Source: Lachnospiraceae bacterium (lineage in GTDB: Bacteria; Bacillota; Clostridia; Lachnospirales; Lachnospiraceae). From it: a stretch of DNA of 64,000 nt. Each line of letters begins with the position of its first letter. Position 1 is the first letter of the stretch. Positions 15,836-24,735 of this stretch are shown piece after piece. The notes beneath the pieces are model-generated. The model had not been told where the DNA came from and made no database searches. It saw only the letters and a list, made by a program, of their open reading frames with translations. The position numbers and the translations under genes were made by a program. The stretch covers positions 1-64,000 of the forward strand of contig CAAGDV010000027.1 of NCBI GenBank assembly GCA_900768755.1, read 5' to 3'.

Positions 15836-15908
15836 GCGCCTTTAGCTCAGTTGGTAGAGCACCTGACTCTTAATCAGGGTGTCCAGGGTTCGAACCCCTG
15901 AAGGCGCA
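15836..15908 (+). tRNA. tRNA-Lys (CTT)
   Basis: 73-nt cloverleaf without CCA. Acceptor GCGCCTT (15836-15842) with AAGGCGC (15901-15907); anticodon loop CTCTTAA reads CTT; T-arm CAGGG-TTCGAAC-CCCTG is perfect. Own promoter, followed by a hairpin and T-run (15916-15954). Confidence 0.95.
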
Positions 15909-15915
15909 TTCGAAA

Positions 15916-15954
15916 GCCCCAAGCTACGCTGTAACGCTGGTTTGAGGTTTTTTC
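15916..15954 (+). terminator. Terminator of tRNA-Lys
   Basis: CCCCAAGC pairs imperfectly with GGTTTGAGG, followed by TTTTTT at about 15948-15953. Confidence 0.6.
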
Positions 15955-15987
15955 TTGTGCGAATGACAAAAATTCATCATCAATCCC

Positions 15988-17016
15988 TTATTTTCCCGCT
16001 CTGTTCCACAAAATGGTAGTGCACAGATTGCAAATAAGCAAAACAGCAATTACTGCCACTAATGTCCAGATATACCAGGCCTGATTTGGATAAATCCCAC
16101 TAAAATCCACAATAGTCCTGCCAAATAACGATAGCTTGCCTAAATATTTGATTGCTGCCAAAATACTAACTGAAATAGGAATTGTATACAGCAAATTTCT
16201 AATTGTTACTGCCACCACACAGGTTATTGCGGCACAGCTTCCAATCGCACAACTCTTTAACACGGAATCTAACAGATACACCTTAATTATAGAGGCATCT
16301 GAGTAATTTTCCGTCAACAAAACATTTCCTATTGCCTCATTCATATGCTTAACATTGCCGGGTTTCATATAAAGCAGGAGTCCAACACCATTCATCAAAA
16401 CAGACAGCAGCATAACACCGGCTGAACATATCACAATCTTACATAATGCAATTTTGTAAGTTCCGTATTTTGATGTCTTAAGATTAGCCACACTATTAGA
16501 AGCATATTCTCTGGCAAAGCACAGGCTCGATATCAGCACCGCTGCCACAATCAATACATAATACTGCCCGCCGCCTCGGGTAAATAATTCCATCCACTCA
16601 GTATCATAAAACAAATAAGTTTTGAATGATTTTACCTCGTTCAAATAATCAATTTTCTGAACAATATATGCAACTGTTTCATATTCTGCTGCTGCAATTT
16701 CATACTTTTTTATGTATTCTTTATACTCCGACTTGTCGATTAAGTCGTTGTCATACTTACTATAATATTCCTCATACGCGGCAATGCATTCTTCTATTTC
16801 AATCAATCTATTATGTATGAATTCAACCTTTTCATCATCAAGTTCTCCTGTTAATTGTGACATATAACTGTGATAGACATCTTTGCTGTAAGGCAGTGTT
16901 CTGTTTTGCCGGATTCGCCACACCAATAGACCTGCAACAAACGCAGCCACAATGATAACTAATAGCGCATTTATTATTATTTGTTTTCTTATTTCCCAAA
17001 GAAGCAGTTTATTCAT
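15988..17016 (-). CDS. ABC-2 type transporter permease
   Basis: 342 residues. An N-terminal membrane segment (about 12-32), a long extracellular or cytosolic helical loop (about 45-130, rich in Tyr/Glu/Lys), then five more membrane segments, the layout of ABC-2 permeases such as those exporting peptides or antibiotics. The start overlaps the end of the ATPase gene by 8 nt. It is the last gene of the operon that begins near 21770. The exported substrate may be the small secreted protein at the operon start or a host-damaging peptide; unproven. Confidence 0.82.
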   Translation of the reverse strand: MNKLLLWEIRKQIIINALLVIIVAAFVAGLLVWRIRQNRTLPYSKDVYHSYMSQLTGELDDEKVEFIHNRLIEIEECIAAYEEYYSKYDNDLIDKSEYKEYIKKYEIAAAEYETVAYIVQKIDYLNEVKSFKTYLFYDTEWMELFTRGGGQYYVLIVAAVLISSLCFAREYASNSVANLKTSKYGTYKIALCKIVICSAGVMLLSVLMNGVGLLLYMKPGNVKHMNEAIGNVLLTENYSDASIIKVYLLDSVLKSCAIGSCAAITCVVAVTIRNLLYTIPISVSILAAIKYLGKLSLFGRTIVDFSGIYPNQAWYIWTLVAVIAVLLICNLCTTILWNRAGK

Positions 17017-17878
17017 GGCTCACCTTTTCACCAAAATAAAATGTATATACATCCTCAAGCTCCGGATTTACGCTTACAGCCACCTCATTGGGCCTCTCTT
17101 CCGAAACTTCATGAATGCATATTTTGCCTTCCTTTTTCACAATTGTCGCCCTCTGATTAGTTTCACAATAAAGTTCCCCGGTAAGATTATCAGACTCCCA
17201 TTCCCAGACTTTGCCACTCAGGCAATGCATCAATTCTGATATAGAACCGTTAGCAACAATTTCTCCTGATTTTATTAAAATACAACTGTCGCTTATGGTT
17301 TCCACATCGGATACAATGTGTGTAGCTACCATCACAATTTTGTCATGTGTCAGTTGTGAAAGCACGGTCCGGAATCTAATACGTTCCCTTGGATCCAGCC
17401 CGGCAGTCGGCTCATCAAGAATAAGAATTTGGGGGTCATTAAGTAATGATATTGCAATTCCTAATCTTCGTTTCATTCCGCCGCTATACTTGCCGACCTT
17501 CTTTTTGCGCTCGTCCCACAGGTTTACCAGGCGAAGCAGTTCCTCTATTCTCTCCTTTGGTTCATTAACACCGCGAAGTGCAGCATAATACTCCAGCAAC
17601 TTTTCCCCGGAAAAAGATGAATACAAGCCTAATTCCTGTGGCATATATCCTATAATATCACGATACTTTTCCCCAGCCGCAAATATATCCTGACCATCGT
17701 ATGTAATTTCTCCTGAATCAGCCTTAATTAACCCGACAAGCATATTCATCAATGTACTTTTACCTGCACCATTGGGTCCCAGAAAAGCATATATACCGGG
17801 CTCCAAGGTCAGCGTCATATTCTTTATTATCTGCTTATTCTTGTAAGATTTTTGCAAATTTTTAATTTCAAGAATCAT
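17009..17878 (-). CDS. ABC transporter ATP-binding protein
   Basis: 289 residues. Walker A GPNGAGKST near residue 38, Q-loop YMPQELGLYSSF, signature YSGGMKRRLGIA, Walker B ILILDEPTAGLDP and switch His in ATHIVSD. Belongs to the type that pairs with ABC-2 permeases in export or immunity. It overlaps the upstream permease gene by 11 nt and the downstream one by 8 nt, so the three are translated together as one complex. Confidence 0.95.
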   Translation of the reverse strand: MILEIKNLQKSYKNKQIIKNMTLTLEPGIYAFLGPNGAGKSTLMNMLVGLIKADSGEITYDGQDIFAAGEKYRDIIGYMPQELGLYSSFSGEKLLEYYAALRGVNEPKERIEELLRLVNLWDERKKKVGKYSGGMKRRLGIAISLLNDPQILILDEPTAGLDPRERIRFRTVLSQLTHDKIVMVATHIVSDVETISDSCILIKSGEIVANGSISELMHCLSGKVWEWESDNLTGELYCETNQRATIVKKEGKICIHEVSEERPNEVAVSVNPELEDVYTFYFGEKVSHE

Positions 17879-19043
17879 TTCTTTTTTCCCTATATCCTGT
17901 AAATATATATCCCACTGCCAGACTTAGAATTGTACCGGTAATCATCGTGCCAACACACAACGCGAAGCAATTGACCATCCATTCGCCTATACTTTCATAA
18001 TCAAACTGAGCAAAATATAATCTCATATTCAACAATGAAAAAGGATTGACCCTATGATTAATCATATCCAAAACAGCATTACGGCCGGCAGTTTCTCTCA
18101 GCGCAATCCCTATTCCGGCCCAACCAAGGATGCCAATTATTGCAACTATTACATTACGACTCACTCTGGTCAGCATACAAACCACCGCTGCCACACACAA
18201 ATAGAATCCCAGAAGAACGCCATATCTGATTAACAGGAATTCCATATTTGTAATTAAGTACGGACACATTTCATAGGTGCTATTTATTTGAATCGGTGCT
18301 TCAAAAAAAGAGGCTCCATATACATAAGCACACGTTCCGAACGTCATCAATGCCTGTATAATCACGATTGCAACAACAAATACTACAACCGCTGCAACTT
18401 GTCTGAAATACAATTTCAGCAAATTGCATCTGCTTGTTCCAATCAATCTATATGCTCCTGATTGGTAATCCATTGAAAACATTCTGAGCGACACAAATGC
18501 TACAAACAATGCTATTATCAGATATTCGATTTTTGAATCGGATTCTCCATAGACCACCGCATCACTGTCTATTCCCACAACATCAAAAGGCAGATAAACA
18601 ACCCGGTTATACATGTTGTAGGCCTTGCGAAGCATTTTCTCTTCTCTTGATTTTGTAGCCAAATTATAACGGAATTGGGTGTTTCTCAGCACGTCATATC
18701 TTACTTCTGTAAAGTCATAATATACGTAATTGGCGACACGAAGAACAGCATTAACTACCTGTAAGTCTTCCATACGACTATTACTGTATCTTGGAACATA
18801 TCTGTCATCGGTATGGCTGCTTATATCATCCTTTTCATTCTCAAGATATCCTGTAGCTTTCGTCCTGTCAATCTCGTCAAGTTCCATCTGATGCATTAGA
18901 TATTTACAACCATCAACTTTTTCTTTTGTGATATGAAATAAGCGAAAGTTGAGTATGTATGGTAGCCCGATAAGAGCTATTACAACAATTATCACAACTC
19001 TGCTAATTTTATCTGAAAATAATTTATATAATTCTCTAATCAT
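17868..19043 (-). CDS. ABC-2 type transporter permease (second subunit)
   Basis: 391 residues. One N-terminal membrane segment (about 14-33), a long charged extracytoplasmic loop (about 40-170), then five or six hydrophobic helices from about residue 175 on. The same plan as the permease at 15988 although sequences differ, suggesting a heterodimeric membrane part. It lies 11 nt behind a lipoprotein gene in the same operon. Confidence 0.8.
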   Translation of the reverse strand: MIRELYKLFSDKISRVVIIVVIALIGLPYILNFRLFHITKEKVDGCKYLMHQMELDEIDRTKATGYLENEKDDISSHTDDRYVPRYSNSRMEDLQVVNAVLRVANYVYYDFTEVRYDVLRNTQFRYNLATKSREEKMLRKAYNMYNRVVYLPFDVVGIDSDAVVYGESDSKIEYLIIALFVAFVSLRMFSMDYQSGAYRLIGTSRCNLLKLYFRQVAAVVVFVVAIVIIQALMTFGTCAYVYGASFFEAPIQINSTYEMCPYLITNMEFLLIRYGVLLGFYLCVAAVVCMLTRVSRNVIVAIIGILGWAGIGIALRETAGRNAVLDMINHRVNPFSLLNMRLYFAQFDYESIGEWMVNCFALCVGTMITGTILSLAVGYIFTGYREKRNDS

Positions 19044-19054
19044 TTCTCATCCCA

Positions 19055-20179
19055 TCATTTGTAATTCAGCGGAATAATTTTTTCCACCTGCTGGGTACTT
19101 TTGTTGATACACATGCAGACATCTTTTCCCTCTTTCGCGCAGTTATTCCTTATATTAAGATAATACACATATTTACACTGACTATTAGTCATTATATAAC
19201 CATATTGTATATTATTTTCATACTCTTCCGGAACTTCTATCACATGCATTTCTTTTTGCCTGATATCATAATAACTAAGCTTTCCATCTGCATTTGCAAA
19301 ATATACCTTATCATTTCCAATGTCAAAAGACTGATAACAACCATCAATTATCATTTCTGTATTATTTCCATCCGCATCACATTGATATAATCTGCCACGT
19401 TTGAGATAGTATATAGTATCTCCAACAATTCTTACACGATAGGTATGTTCACTAATAAGCTTTATCTGTTGCTTTTCCATATCATAACGATACAGTTCCA
19501 GCGCCTCATTGGTGTAAAACAGATAATTATTAAGCACCGCTGCATTCTGAATACATGTATCTGACAGTTCTACCGGTTCCGATATTCTCTGCCATGTATT
19601 CATATCCACTTTGTACATATAGCTGTACCCCATAACATACATTATCCCATCGTAATAGAAGCATGCAAAAGCAGCGTACGGATTCTCAGGGTGCAGTTTT
19701 CTCTCCATTTCAGTACAGAAATCATTGGTAAAGACCTTCTTTTTCGTTCTGTCAGCTCCAACATAACACAATGATGCATCGTCTTGTAAATAGTATCCCT
19801 CCGAATCACATATGATTCTTCCGCGAGAACTAAATGCCATACAACCCTGCTTATGCGAGTTAATTCTATGACTGCATCCGACTTCCTCACACATATCATC
19901 TATCAGTTCTCGCGTAATATCTATGCATATCGCCAGGCCATATGCTCTTGCACACAAAAGATTATCGTTAAAAGATATACATCCCTCCATCAAAACAATA
20001 GATCTATCGTCTATATATGTATTCGGGTTATCATAATTATTAGAATCCGTCTCCCACTCTGCTACCGCTTTTGTCAACTCTCCATCAATATACACTGCAT
20101 TTGACCGGCTACGCCCGCAGCCGGTCAACAACATTATTGCAACAAGAAATACGAGACCAAATGTATTACCTCTGTGCAT
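19055..20179 (-). CDS. Secreted beta-propeller lipoprotein
   Basis: 374 residues with a lipoprotein signal ending LLTGC (Cys near residue 21). The rest consists of repeated units such as GDTIYYLKRGRLYQCDADGNN and NDKVYFANADGKLSYYD, the DUF5050-like propeller pattern common in Clostridia surface proteins. It contains many Cys (over ten), unusual for an exported Firmicutes protein. Probably binds a ligand outside the membrane and passes it to, or senses for, the ABC complex encoded behind it. Function inferred from position. Confidence 0.75.
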   Translation of the reverse strand: MHRGNTFGLVFLVAIMLLTGCGRSRSNAVYIDGELTKAVAEWETDSNNYDNPNTYIDDRSIVLMEGCISFNDNLLCARAYGLAICIDITRELIDDMCEEVGCSHRINSHKQGCMAFSSRGRIICDSEGYYLQDDASLCYVGADRTKKKVFTNDFCTEMERKLHPENPYAAFACFYYDGIMYVMGYSYMYKVDMNTWQRISEPVELSDTCIQNAAVLNNYLFYTNEALELYRYDMEKQQIKLISEHTYRVRIVGDTIYYLKRGRLYQCDADGNNTEMIIDGCYQSFDIGNDKVYFANADGKLSYYDIRQKEMHVIEVPEEYENNIQYGYIMTNSQCKYVYYLNIRNNCAKEGKDVCMCINKSTQQVEKIIPLNYK

Positions 20180-20190
20180 GAATCCTCCAA

Positions 20191-21228
20191 TTATTCAATA
20201 ACGATTCTCGTTCTAAAACTACTACAGCCTTGACACCCAAAATTCTTAGTAAATTTCTTAATAGCACTTTCTTCGCCCACAACATAATCCGGTATCGCGC
20301 AGGCAATGAATGTATGTGCACCATCCTGGGGAATAGCATTAAGGTCAACGGGGCATTGGAAGCCAAGTCCCGCATCAGCAGGTGTATATGCCTGACATGA
20401 ATATTGACCCATGAATGCCGGAATTACTTGTCCATCACATATTACCATTATCCGATACACTACATTACCCACCGAATCACTATCACGTGAATAATTGAAT
20501 TTTACCCACAGCTGCCCATCCTCCCGACTAATGTGCGGAGTATAGAACATCTCTCTACTGCTTAAATAATCTGATTCAAGATTCGTATCCCATACATCTA
20601 TTCCCGAATTATTCAATTCTCCCGATAATTCAATGTAATGTGCCGTATCCTGTTTTATTGGCTTTCTATTATTAAGCGTTTTGTTATTATCATTTACAAA
20701 GGAATATTTAAATAACCCCTGCCGCATAAAGTAGTTGGTTTTAAGACAATAATCCGGATACATGCAAATCATAATCGTTACATATCCCATATCTTGGCGG
20801 CCATTAAATTGAATCTTATGCTGCTCTCTGCTATGTTTCATTGTTATATCTTGAGAAGACAATTTCGCATCCCCACCATCAATGGAGAAATCAACTAAAT
20901 TTCCGTTTTCAATCAGCCACATACGAATTGGAACGTCTAATTCAGTGTTTGATAATTGCTCTTCATCTGTAATGCTGACACTACAATCAACAGTTAATTC
21001 CACAATACCATTGTAAATCTCATAATGATAACCAATGGAATCTCCCTCTGAATCAAGAACATTAATTGAGCCGCCGCATATGTTAATATCCTCGTCCTGT
21101 CTTTCATCATGTACAATATCTGTTTTATCCTGCTCAAAAGATTGTTTTCTGTACTGTACGTTCGACTTGCTTGCGCAACCTGTCAGTAAAACAATTGATA
21201 AAAATAGAACCACAATACTTTTTTTCAT
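20191..21228 (-). CDS. Lipoprotein of unknown function
   Basis: 345 residues. ATG at 21226-21228 (GGAG plus GGGATG upstream) is preferred over one 21 codons earlier because it gives a normal signal MKKSIVVLFLSIVLLTGC with lipobox LTGC. The mature part is beta-rich with two possible Ig-like halves and a pair of Cys near the C-terminus (FGCQGCSSF). No family recognised. Second structural gene of the ABC operon. Confidence 0.7.
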   Translation of the reverse strand: MKKSIVVLFLSIVLLTGCASKSNVQYRKQSFEQDKTDIVHDERQDEDINICGGSINVLDSEGDSIGYHYEIYNGIVELTVDCSVSITDEEQLSNTELDVPIRMWLIENGNLVDFSIDGGDAKLSSQDITMKHSREQHKIQFNGRQDMGYVTIMICMYPDYCLKTNYFMRQGLFKYSFVNDNNKTLNNRKPIKQDTAHYIELSGELNNSGIDVWDTNLESDYLSSREMFYTPHISREDGQLWVKFNYSRDSDSVGNVVYRIMVICDGQVIPAFMGQYSCQAYTPADAGLGFQCPVDLNAIPQDGAHTFIACAIPDYVVGEESAIKKFTKNFGCQGCSSFRTRIVIE

Positions 21229-21253
21229 AACATCCCATCTCCGATTAACAAAG

Positions 21254-21715
21254 TTAAAGATTAAAATTGATTTCTTTGTATGAATTTCCATATATATTGG
21301 ATTGTGTTCTTACAGTAGACTGACAATTGATTATATTATCATTTGAATTAAAAGCGCGTTTTGCTTCAACAATTTCAGCAGTTCCGGTATTTGAATAATT
21401 ATAGTGATTAGACGGTGAATTTGCCTGACAATCAATTGTAAATTTAGTTGTTAGATTAGAACTATTATCTCTATAACCATTGGTGTATGCTCTTACACCA
21501 ATATAGTACATTGTTAAGTATGCATTTGGATAATACAAATCCTTAAACCCTTCATGTTTAATATTAAGGCTTTGACCATATGCAGATCCGGTAGTACTTA
21601 CTGAAACCGGACCACATACCACATCGGCATTCACGCAATTACTTATCAATACCACCCCCATAAAAACTCCTAAAAATAACGCTTTGGCTTTCTTAATTGA
21701 ATAAAATTTTTTCAT
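21254..21715 (-). CDS. Small secreted protein at the head of the ABC operon
   Basis: 153 residues with a cleavable signal peptide (MKKFYSIKKAKALFLG ... SNCVNA, cut near residue 31). The mature ~120 residues are rich in Asn, Ser, Thr and Tyr with four Cys that could form two disulfides. It resembles in size and position the secreted peptides of lactococcin 972-like or other exported-peptide loci, but I see no sequence match. Start overlaps the stop of a short leader ORF (ATGA), so its translation is coupled to it. Confidence 0.65.
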   Translation of the reverse strand: MKKFYSIKKAKALFLGVFMGVVLISNCVNADVVCGPVSVSTTGSAYGQSLNIKHEGFKDLYYPNAYLTMYYIGVRAYTNGYRDNSSNLTTKFTIDCQANSPSNHYNYSNTGTAEIVEAKRAFNSNDNIINCQSTVRTQSNIYGNSYKEINFNL

Positions 21716-21774
21716 GTTCCATTCCCTTTTTTTCCATATTCGTGAAAACAATCATTGACTATTGACATATACAA
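21712..21774 (-). CDS. Short leader ORF coupled to the secreted-protein gene
   Basis: A 20-codon frame (from TTG at 21772-21774; 18 codons from ATG at 21766-21768) with a strong AAAGGAG 6 nt before the TTG. The peptide is MYMSIVNDCFHEYGKKGNGT. Its TGA overlaps the ATG of the secreted protein (ATGA), while that ATG has only a weak ribosome site of its own. Likely a translational coupler or leader peptide. Confidence 0.45.
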   Translation of the reverse strand: MYMSIVNDCFHEYGKKGNGT

Positions 21775-21800
21775 TAACTACTCCTTTCTTACATAAATTT

Positions 21801-21916
21801 GTCATTAATCCGACACAACACTCGCAATTATGTCTAATAGTCTGGTTTTATATTAATAATAACACTTTTAAAATTTATGTCAATATAGTTTGCATGAAAT
21901 GACATAAATCCGACAT
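21801..21916. promoter_or_regulatory. Operon promoter with two flanking repeats
   Basis: Minus strand: TTGACA (complement of 21878-21883), 16-nt spacer, TATTAT (complement of 21856-21861). On both sides lie copies of GTCGGATT(T/A)ATG(T/A)CA, at 21801-21815 and 21900-21914. The downstream copy TGTCGGATTAATGACA is a TGTC/GACA inverted repeat. These could be binding sites of a response regulator or repressor; none is encoded adjacent. Confidence 0.5.
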
Positions 21917-22058
21917 AAACGGTAAGCACTGTTCTACTGTAAACTTTTCCACCGCCGCTGCCGATATATCTTTCATAGCAGGGATGCATACAGATTTCAG
22001 GGACGTGACCTCTGGATTTGTATGCTTTATTATTTGAAATTGAATGTGAGGGATTTAT

Positions 22059-22523
22059 ATGAACATAGGTGCAATTTTGCCGGAACAATCCTACTGCGCC
22101 CGCAGTAATTCATCGTCGCAGAAGGACTGGCGTGATATGTCGAATGAAACCTGGAATAAAATAATTGACAATTTTGACGAGTATGTCGACGATTACAAAG
22201 AACGGCTGAGGCTTATGAAGGAAATGCAGTTGAAAGCCTCTGCAAAGGCGTCCGGGCAGGCCGCTGCCTCCATGAAAGCCACCGCTGCCGCCAGAGCATC
22301 GCTCATGGTCGCAGCAACCGGCAATTCACAGTCCGGCACAATTGAAAGCCCTGCCAAGGAAGACAGTTGGACCTACGATTTGCAGACGGACGATCAGGCG
22401 ATTCTGGCAACCGCAGAGATTGCCGACGATGCCGCGGACACGATGCTGTCAGCGGCACGTCAAATAGAGTCTTCCTTTATTCCGCCTGTTTCTCGGGATT
22501 GGCTCCAATTCTCCAGAAAATAA
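22059..22523 (+). CDS. Unknown alanine-rich small protein
   Basis: 154 residues, ATG at 22059 preceded by GAGGG at 6 nt. No signal peptide. A helical stretch with Lys/Glu (about 30-60) is followed by an Ala/Ser/Met-rich region (KASAKASGQAAASMKATAAA) likely to be helical or disordered. It runs tail to tail into the ECF transporter gene with a 47-nt overlap. No family recognised. Confidence 0.6.
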   Translation: MNIGAILPEQSYCARSNSSSQKDWRDMSNETWNKIIDNFDEYVDDYKERLRLMKEMQLKASAKASGQAAASMKATAAARASLMVAATGNSQSGTIESPAKEDSWTYDLQTDDQAILATAEIADDAADTMLSAARQIESSFIPPVSRDWLQFSRK

Positions 22524-23052
22524 TCGTGGCAAGCGCACAGCCTATGCCTGCCGTAATCAGCTGGACCAACGAGAACTGCACTTTGGCAACGGTCATAAGC
22601 TTCTCCGGCACGTTGTGTCCCAGAAGCGGAAGTATGATTTTTACGATGACAACTCCCATAAAACCTGCCTTCAGCACGGCTCCCACGGCTCCGCCGCCCA
22701 AAGTGGCAGCCATACGCCTTAGCTCCGTCTTCGCGCCCTTATATCTGTCATAGGCAATTCTTTTAATAAAATAGAACGCAAGAACATAAATGATATTGCC
22801 CGCCATAATCGCCGGCATTATAGCCGGAACCATGGATATAAGCGGCGAGCCGGTAATGATAAATGACGTAACCGGAGTGATAATGCTTATAATAATTCCG
22901 CACGCCACCCCGCAATAACCTGTCGTCAGCAGAAGTATAAGGTTAATAATACTTCCCGTAACATATACTGAGGTATTTTTCAAAAACTGACTGGCAATGC
23001 AAATTCCCAGAAAAATTCCCGTCAGAACAACCTGTTTAGTCTTTAGCTTCAT
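22477..23052 (-). CDS. ECF transporter S component (substrate-binding membrane subunit)
   Basis: 191 residues with about six hydrophobic segments and the glycine-rich membrane signature of ECF S components (VVLTGIFLGICIASQFL, GCGVACGIIISIITPV, ILPLLGHNVPEKL). S components bind vitamins or metals and dock on a shared EcfAA'T module, which is not in the window. Start ATG at 23050-23052 overlaps the hydrogenase gene by 17 nt, so the two are co-translated. This suggests the imported substrate serves the hydrogenase or its redox pathway, but the substrate cannot be read from sequence. Confidence 0.8.
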   Translation of the reverse strand: MKLKTKQVVLTGIFLGICIASQFLKNTSVYVTGSIINLILLLTTGYCGVACGIIISIITPVTSFIITGSPLISMVPAIMPAIMAGNIIYVLAFYFIKRIAYDRYKGAKTELRRMAATLGGGAVGAVLKAGFMGVVIVKIILPLLGHNVPEKLMTVAKVQFSLVQLITAGIGCALATIIFWRIGANPEKQAE

Positions 23053-24571
23053 CTTTCTTCCTTTCCTCCGCAAGTGTATCAAGATAGGCCGCATATCCGG
23101 TCTCGGAGCAGCTCTTCTTGACAGATTTTTCCATCTCTTTCTGTAATGCAATGTCTGATTTTCTTATATCACTCACAACGCCGGCGCCTCCCAGACATCC
23201 GCCGGGGCACGCCATGCCCTCCAAAAGATATCCGTTATACTTTCCGGCTTTCGCAAGCATCATCATTTTTTTGCACTCCGCAAGCCCCTCGGCGCAAACC
23301 ACCTTGACCTCTCTGTCAGGGTCCTTTTCTTTGATGACATTGACCACGGCTTTGGCAACGCCGCCGCTCTTGGCAAAACCTTTTCCGTCCGCGCTCGCGT
23401 ACTCGCGGCGTCTTTCCGGTGCAAATTCGCCGACATCAATTCCTTTTGCTTCAAAAATGCCATACATCTCCTCGAAGGTCAGTACAAAATCTACCTCGCT
23501 CCGCACAGAAGTGCGGCTCGCCTCGAGCTTCTTTGCGGCACACGGACCAATAAATACTATTTTGCCCTCGGGGTGTGCCTGCTTAATCATTCTGGCAGTG
23601 AGCACCATCGGCGTCAGCGCCATCGATATGCAGTTGGCATACTCCGGGAACTGGTCCTTTGCCATCTTTGACCACGCAGGGCAGCACGAAGTTCCCATAA
23701 AAGGAAGCTCATCAGGCACTTCCCTTAAGAAATCCTCCGCCTCCTGAATCGCACACAAATCGGCTCCGATGGCAACCTCATACATATTCTCAAAGCCCAC
23801 GGCTTTAAGCGCGGCACGCAGATGCTCCTCGTCGCCCTTCTCGCCGAACTGGCTGACAAAAGACGGGGCAACCGCCGCATAAATCGGCACATCGCTCTTT
23901 AGCGCCAGCACGACCTGAAAAATCTGGCTTTTGTCAACAATCGCGCCAAACGGACAGTTTACAAGACACATTCCGCAGGAAACGCAGATATTATAATCAA
24001 TATCAGCCCTTCCGTACTCGTCCGACTTAATCGCATTAAGACCACACGCTTTGGCGCATGGCCGCTCCTGCCTTATTATCGCGTGATACGGACAGGCATC
24101 GATGCATTTGCCGCAGTTAACGCATTTGTCCGGGTCTATCTGCGAATATCCGTTTACAATCTTCGTTGCGCCCACCGGGCAAACCTCCGTACACGGATGT
24201 TCAAGGCACCCCTGACATCCGTTCGTGACAATCGTCCTCTTCTCCGGACAGGCGTGGCAGGCAAATTTAATTATGTTAACCAAAGGCGGCTCATAATATT
24301 TCTCTTCAATCGCGCTCTCCTCGATTCCCTCCGAAAGCGGCGCGTGCTGGGAAAGCGAGCGGACCGGAAGACCTATGGTCGTTCGAAGCCTCTCCCCGAT
24401 TATCGCACGTTCAAGAAAAATATTGTCGTAGTAATTGCTTATCTCACCGGGCACCAGCTTATACGGCAGCTGTTCTATTCTGGAAAAGTCGCCGCCATCA
24501 AACGCCATTCTGGCAACCTCGGTAAAAACCATGTGCCGGATCCGGCTTTTGTCGGAACGGATTCCTCTCAT
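23036..24571 (-). CDS. Monomeric [FeFe] hydrogenase, group B type
   Basis: 511 residues. N-terminal Cys-rich segment (CHACPEKRTIVTNGCQGC), then 2x[4Fe-4S] ferredoxin motifs CVNCGKCIDACPY and CVSCGMCLVNCPF, and the H-cluster domain with L1 TSCCPAW, L2 GPCAAKKLEA and L3 GMACPGGCLGGAG. The TSCCP form instead of TSCCPMW-plus-group A context and single-chain layout suggest group B (ferredoxin-linked hydrogen metabolism in the cytosol); the in vivo role of this group is poorly known. ATG at 24569-24571 has AGGAGG. No maturases HydEFG are nearby. Confidence 0.92.
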   Translation of the reverse strand: MRGIRSDKSRIRHMVFTEVARMAFDGGDFSRIEQLPYKLVPGEISNYYDNIFLERAIIGERLRTTIGLPVRSLSQHAPLSEGIEESAIEEKYYEPPLVNIIKFACHACPEKRTIVTNGCQGCLEHPCTEVCPVGATKIVNGYSQIDPDKCVNCGKCIDACPYHAIIRQERPCAKACGLNAIKSDEYGRADIDYNICVSCGMCLVNCPFGAIVDKSQIFQVVLALKSDVPIYAAVAPSFVSQFGEKGDEEHLRAALKAVGFENMYEVAIGADLCAIQEAEDFLREVPDELPFMGTSCCPAWSKMAKDQFPEYANCISMALTPMVLTARMIKQAHPEGKIVFIGPCAAKKLEASRTSVRSEVDFVLTFEEMYGIFEAKGIDVGEFAPERRREYASADGKGFAKSGGVAKAVVNVIKEKDPDREVKVVCAEGLAECKKMMMLAKAGKYNGYLLEGMACPGGCLGGAGVVSDIRKSDIALQKEMEKSVKKSCSETGYAAYLDTLAEERKKDEAKD

Positions 24572-24666
24572 AAACTTCCTCCTTACTCCATGTATGCTCA
24601 CAAAATTATATCACAACGGCGTTTTTTTCGCCATAATAATATTTTTACGCGTTACACAAATATAAA

Positions 24667-24695
24667 TTCACATTCCCGGCATATTCTGTTATACT
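24667..24695 (+). promoter_or_regulatory. Promoter of the small membrane protein gene
   Basis: TTCACA at 24667-24672, 17-nt spacer, TATACT at 24690-24695. Confidence 0.55.
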
Positions 24696-24735
24696 GTCCA
24701 CAGGCGAAAAAAAGCACGAAAAGAGGACGTATCGG

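Noticed and set aside
17009..19043. Lactococcin 972-type bacteriocin immunity system
   Set aside because: The small secreted protein lacks the family's sequence pattern and the permeases are ordinary ABC-2 types; only the gene order is similar.
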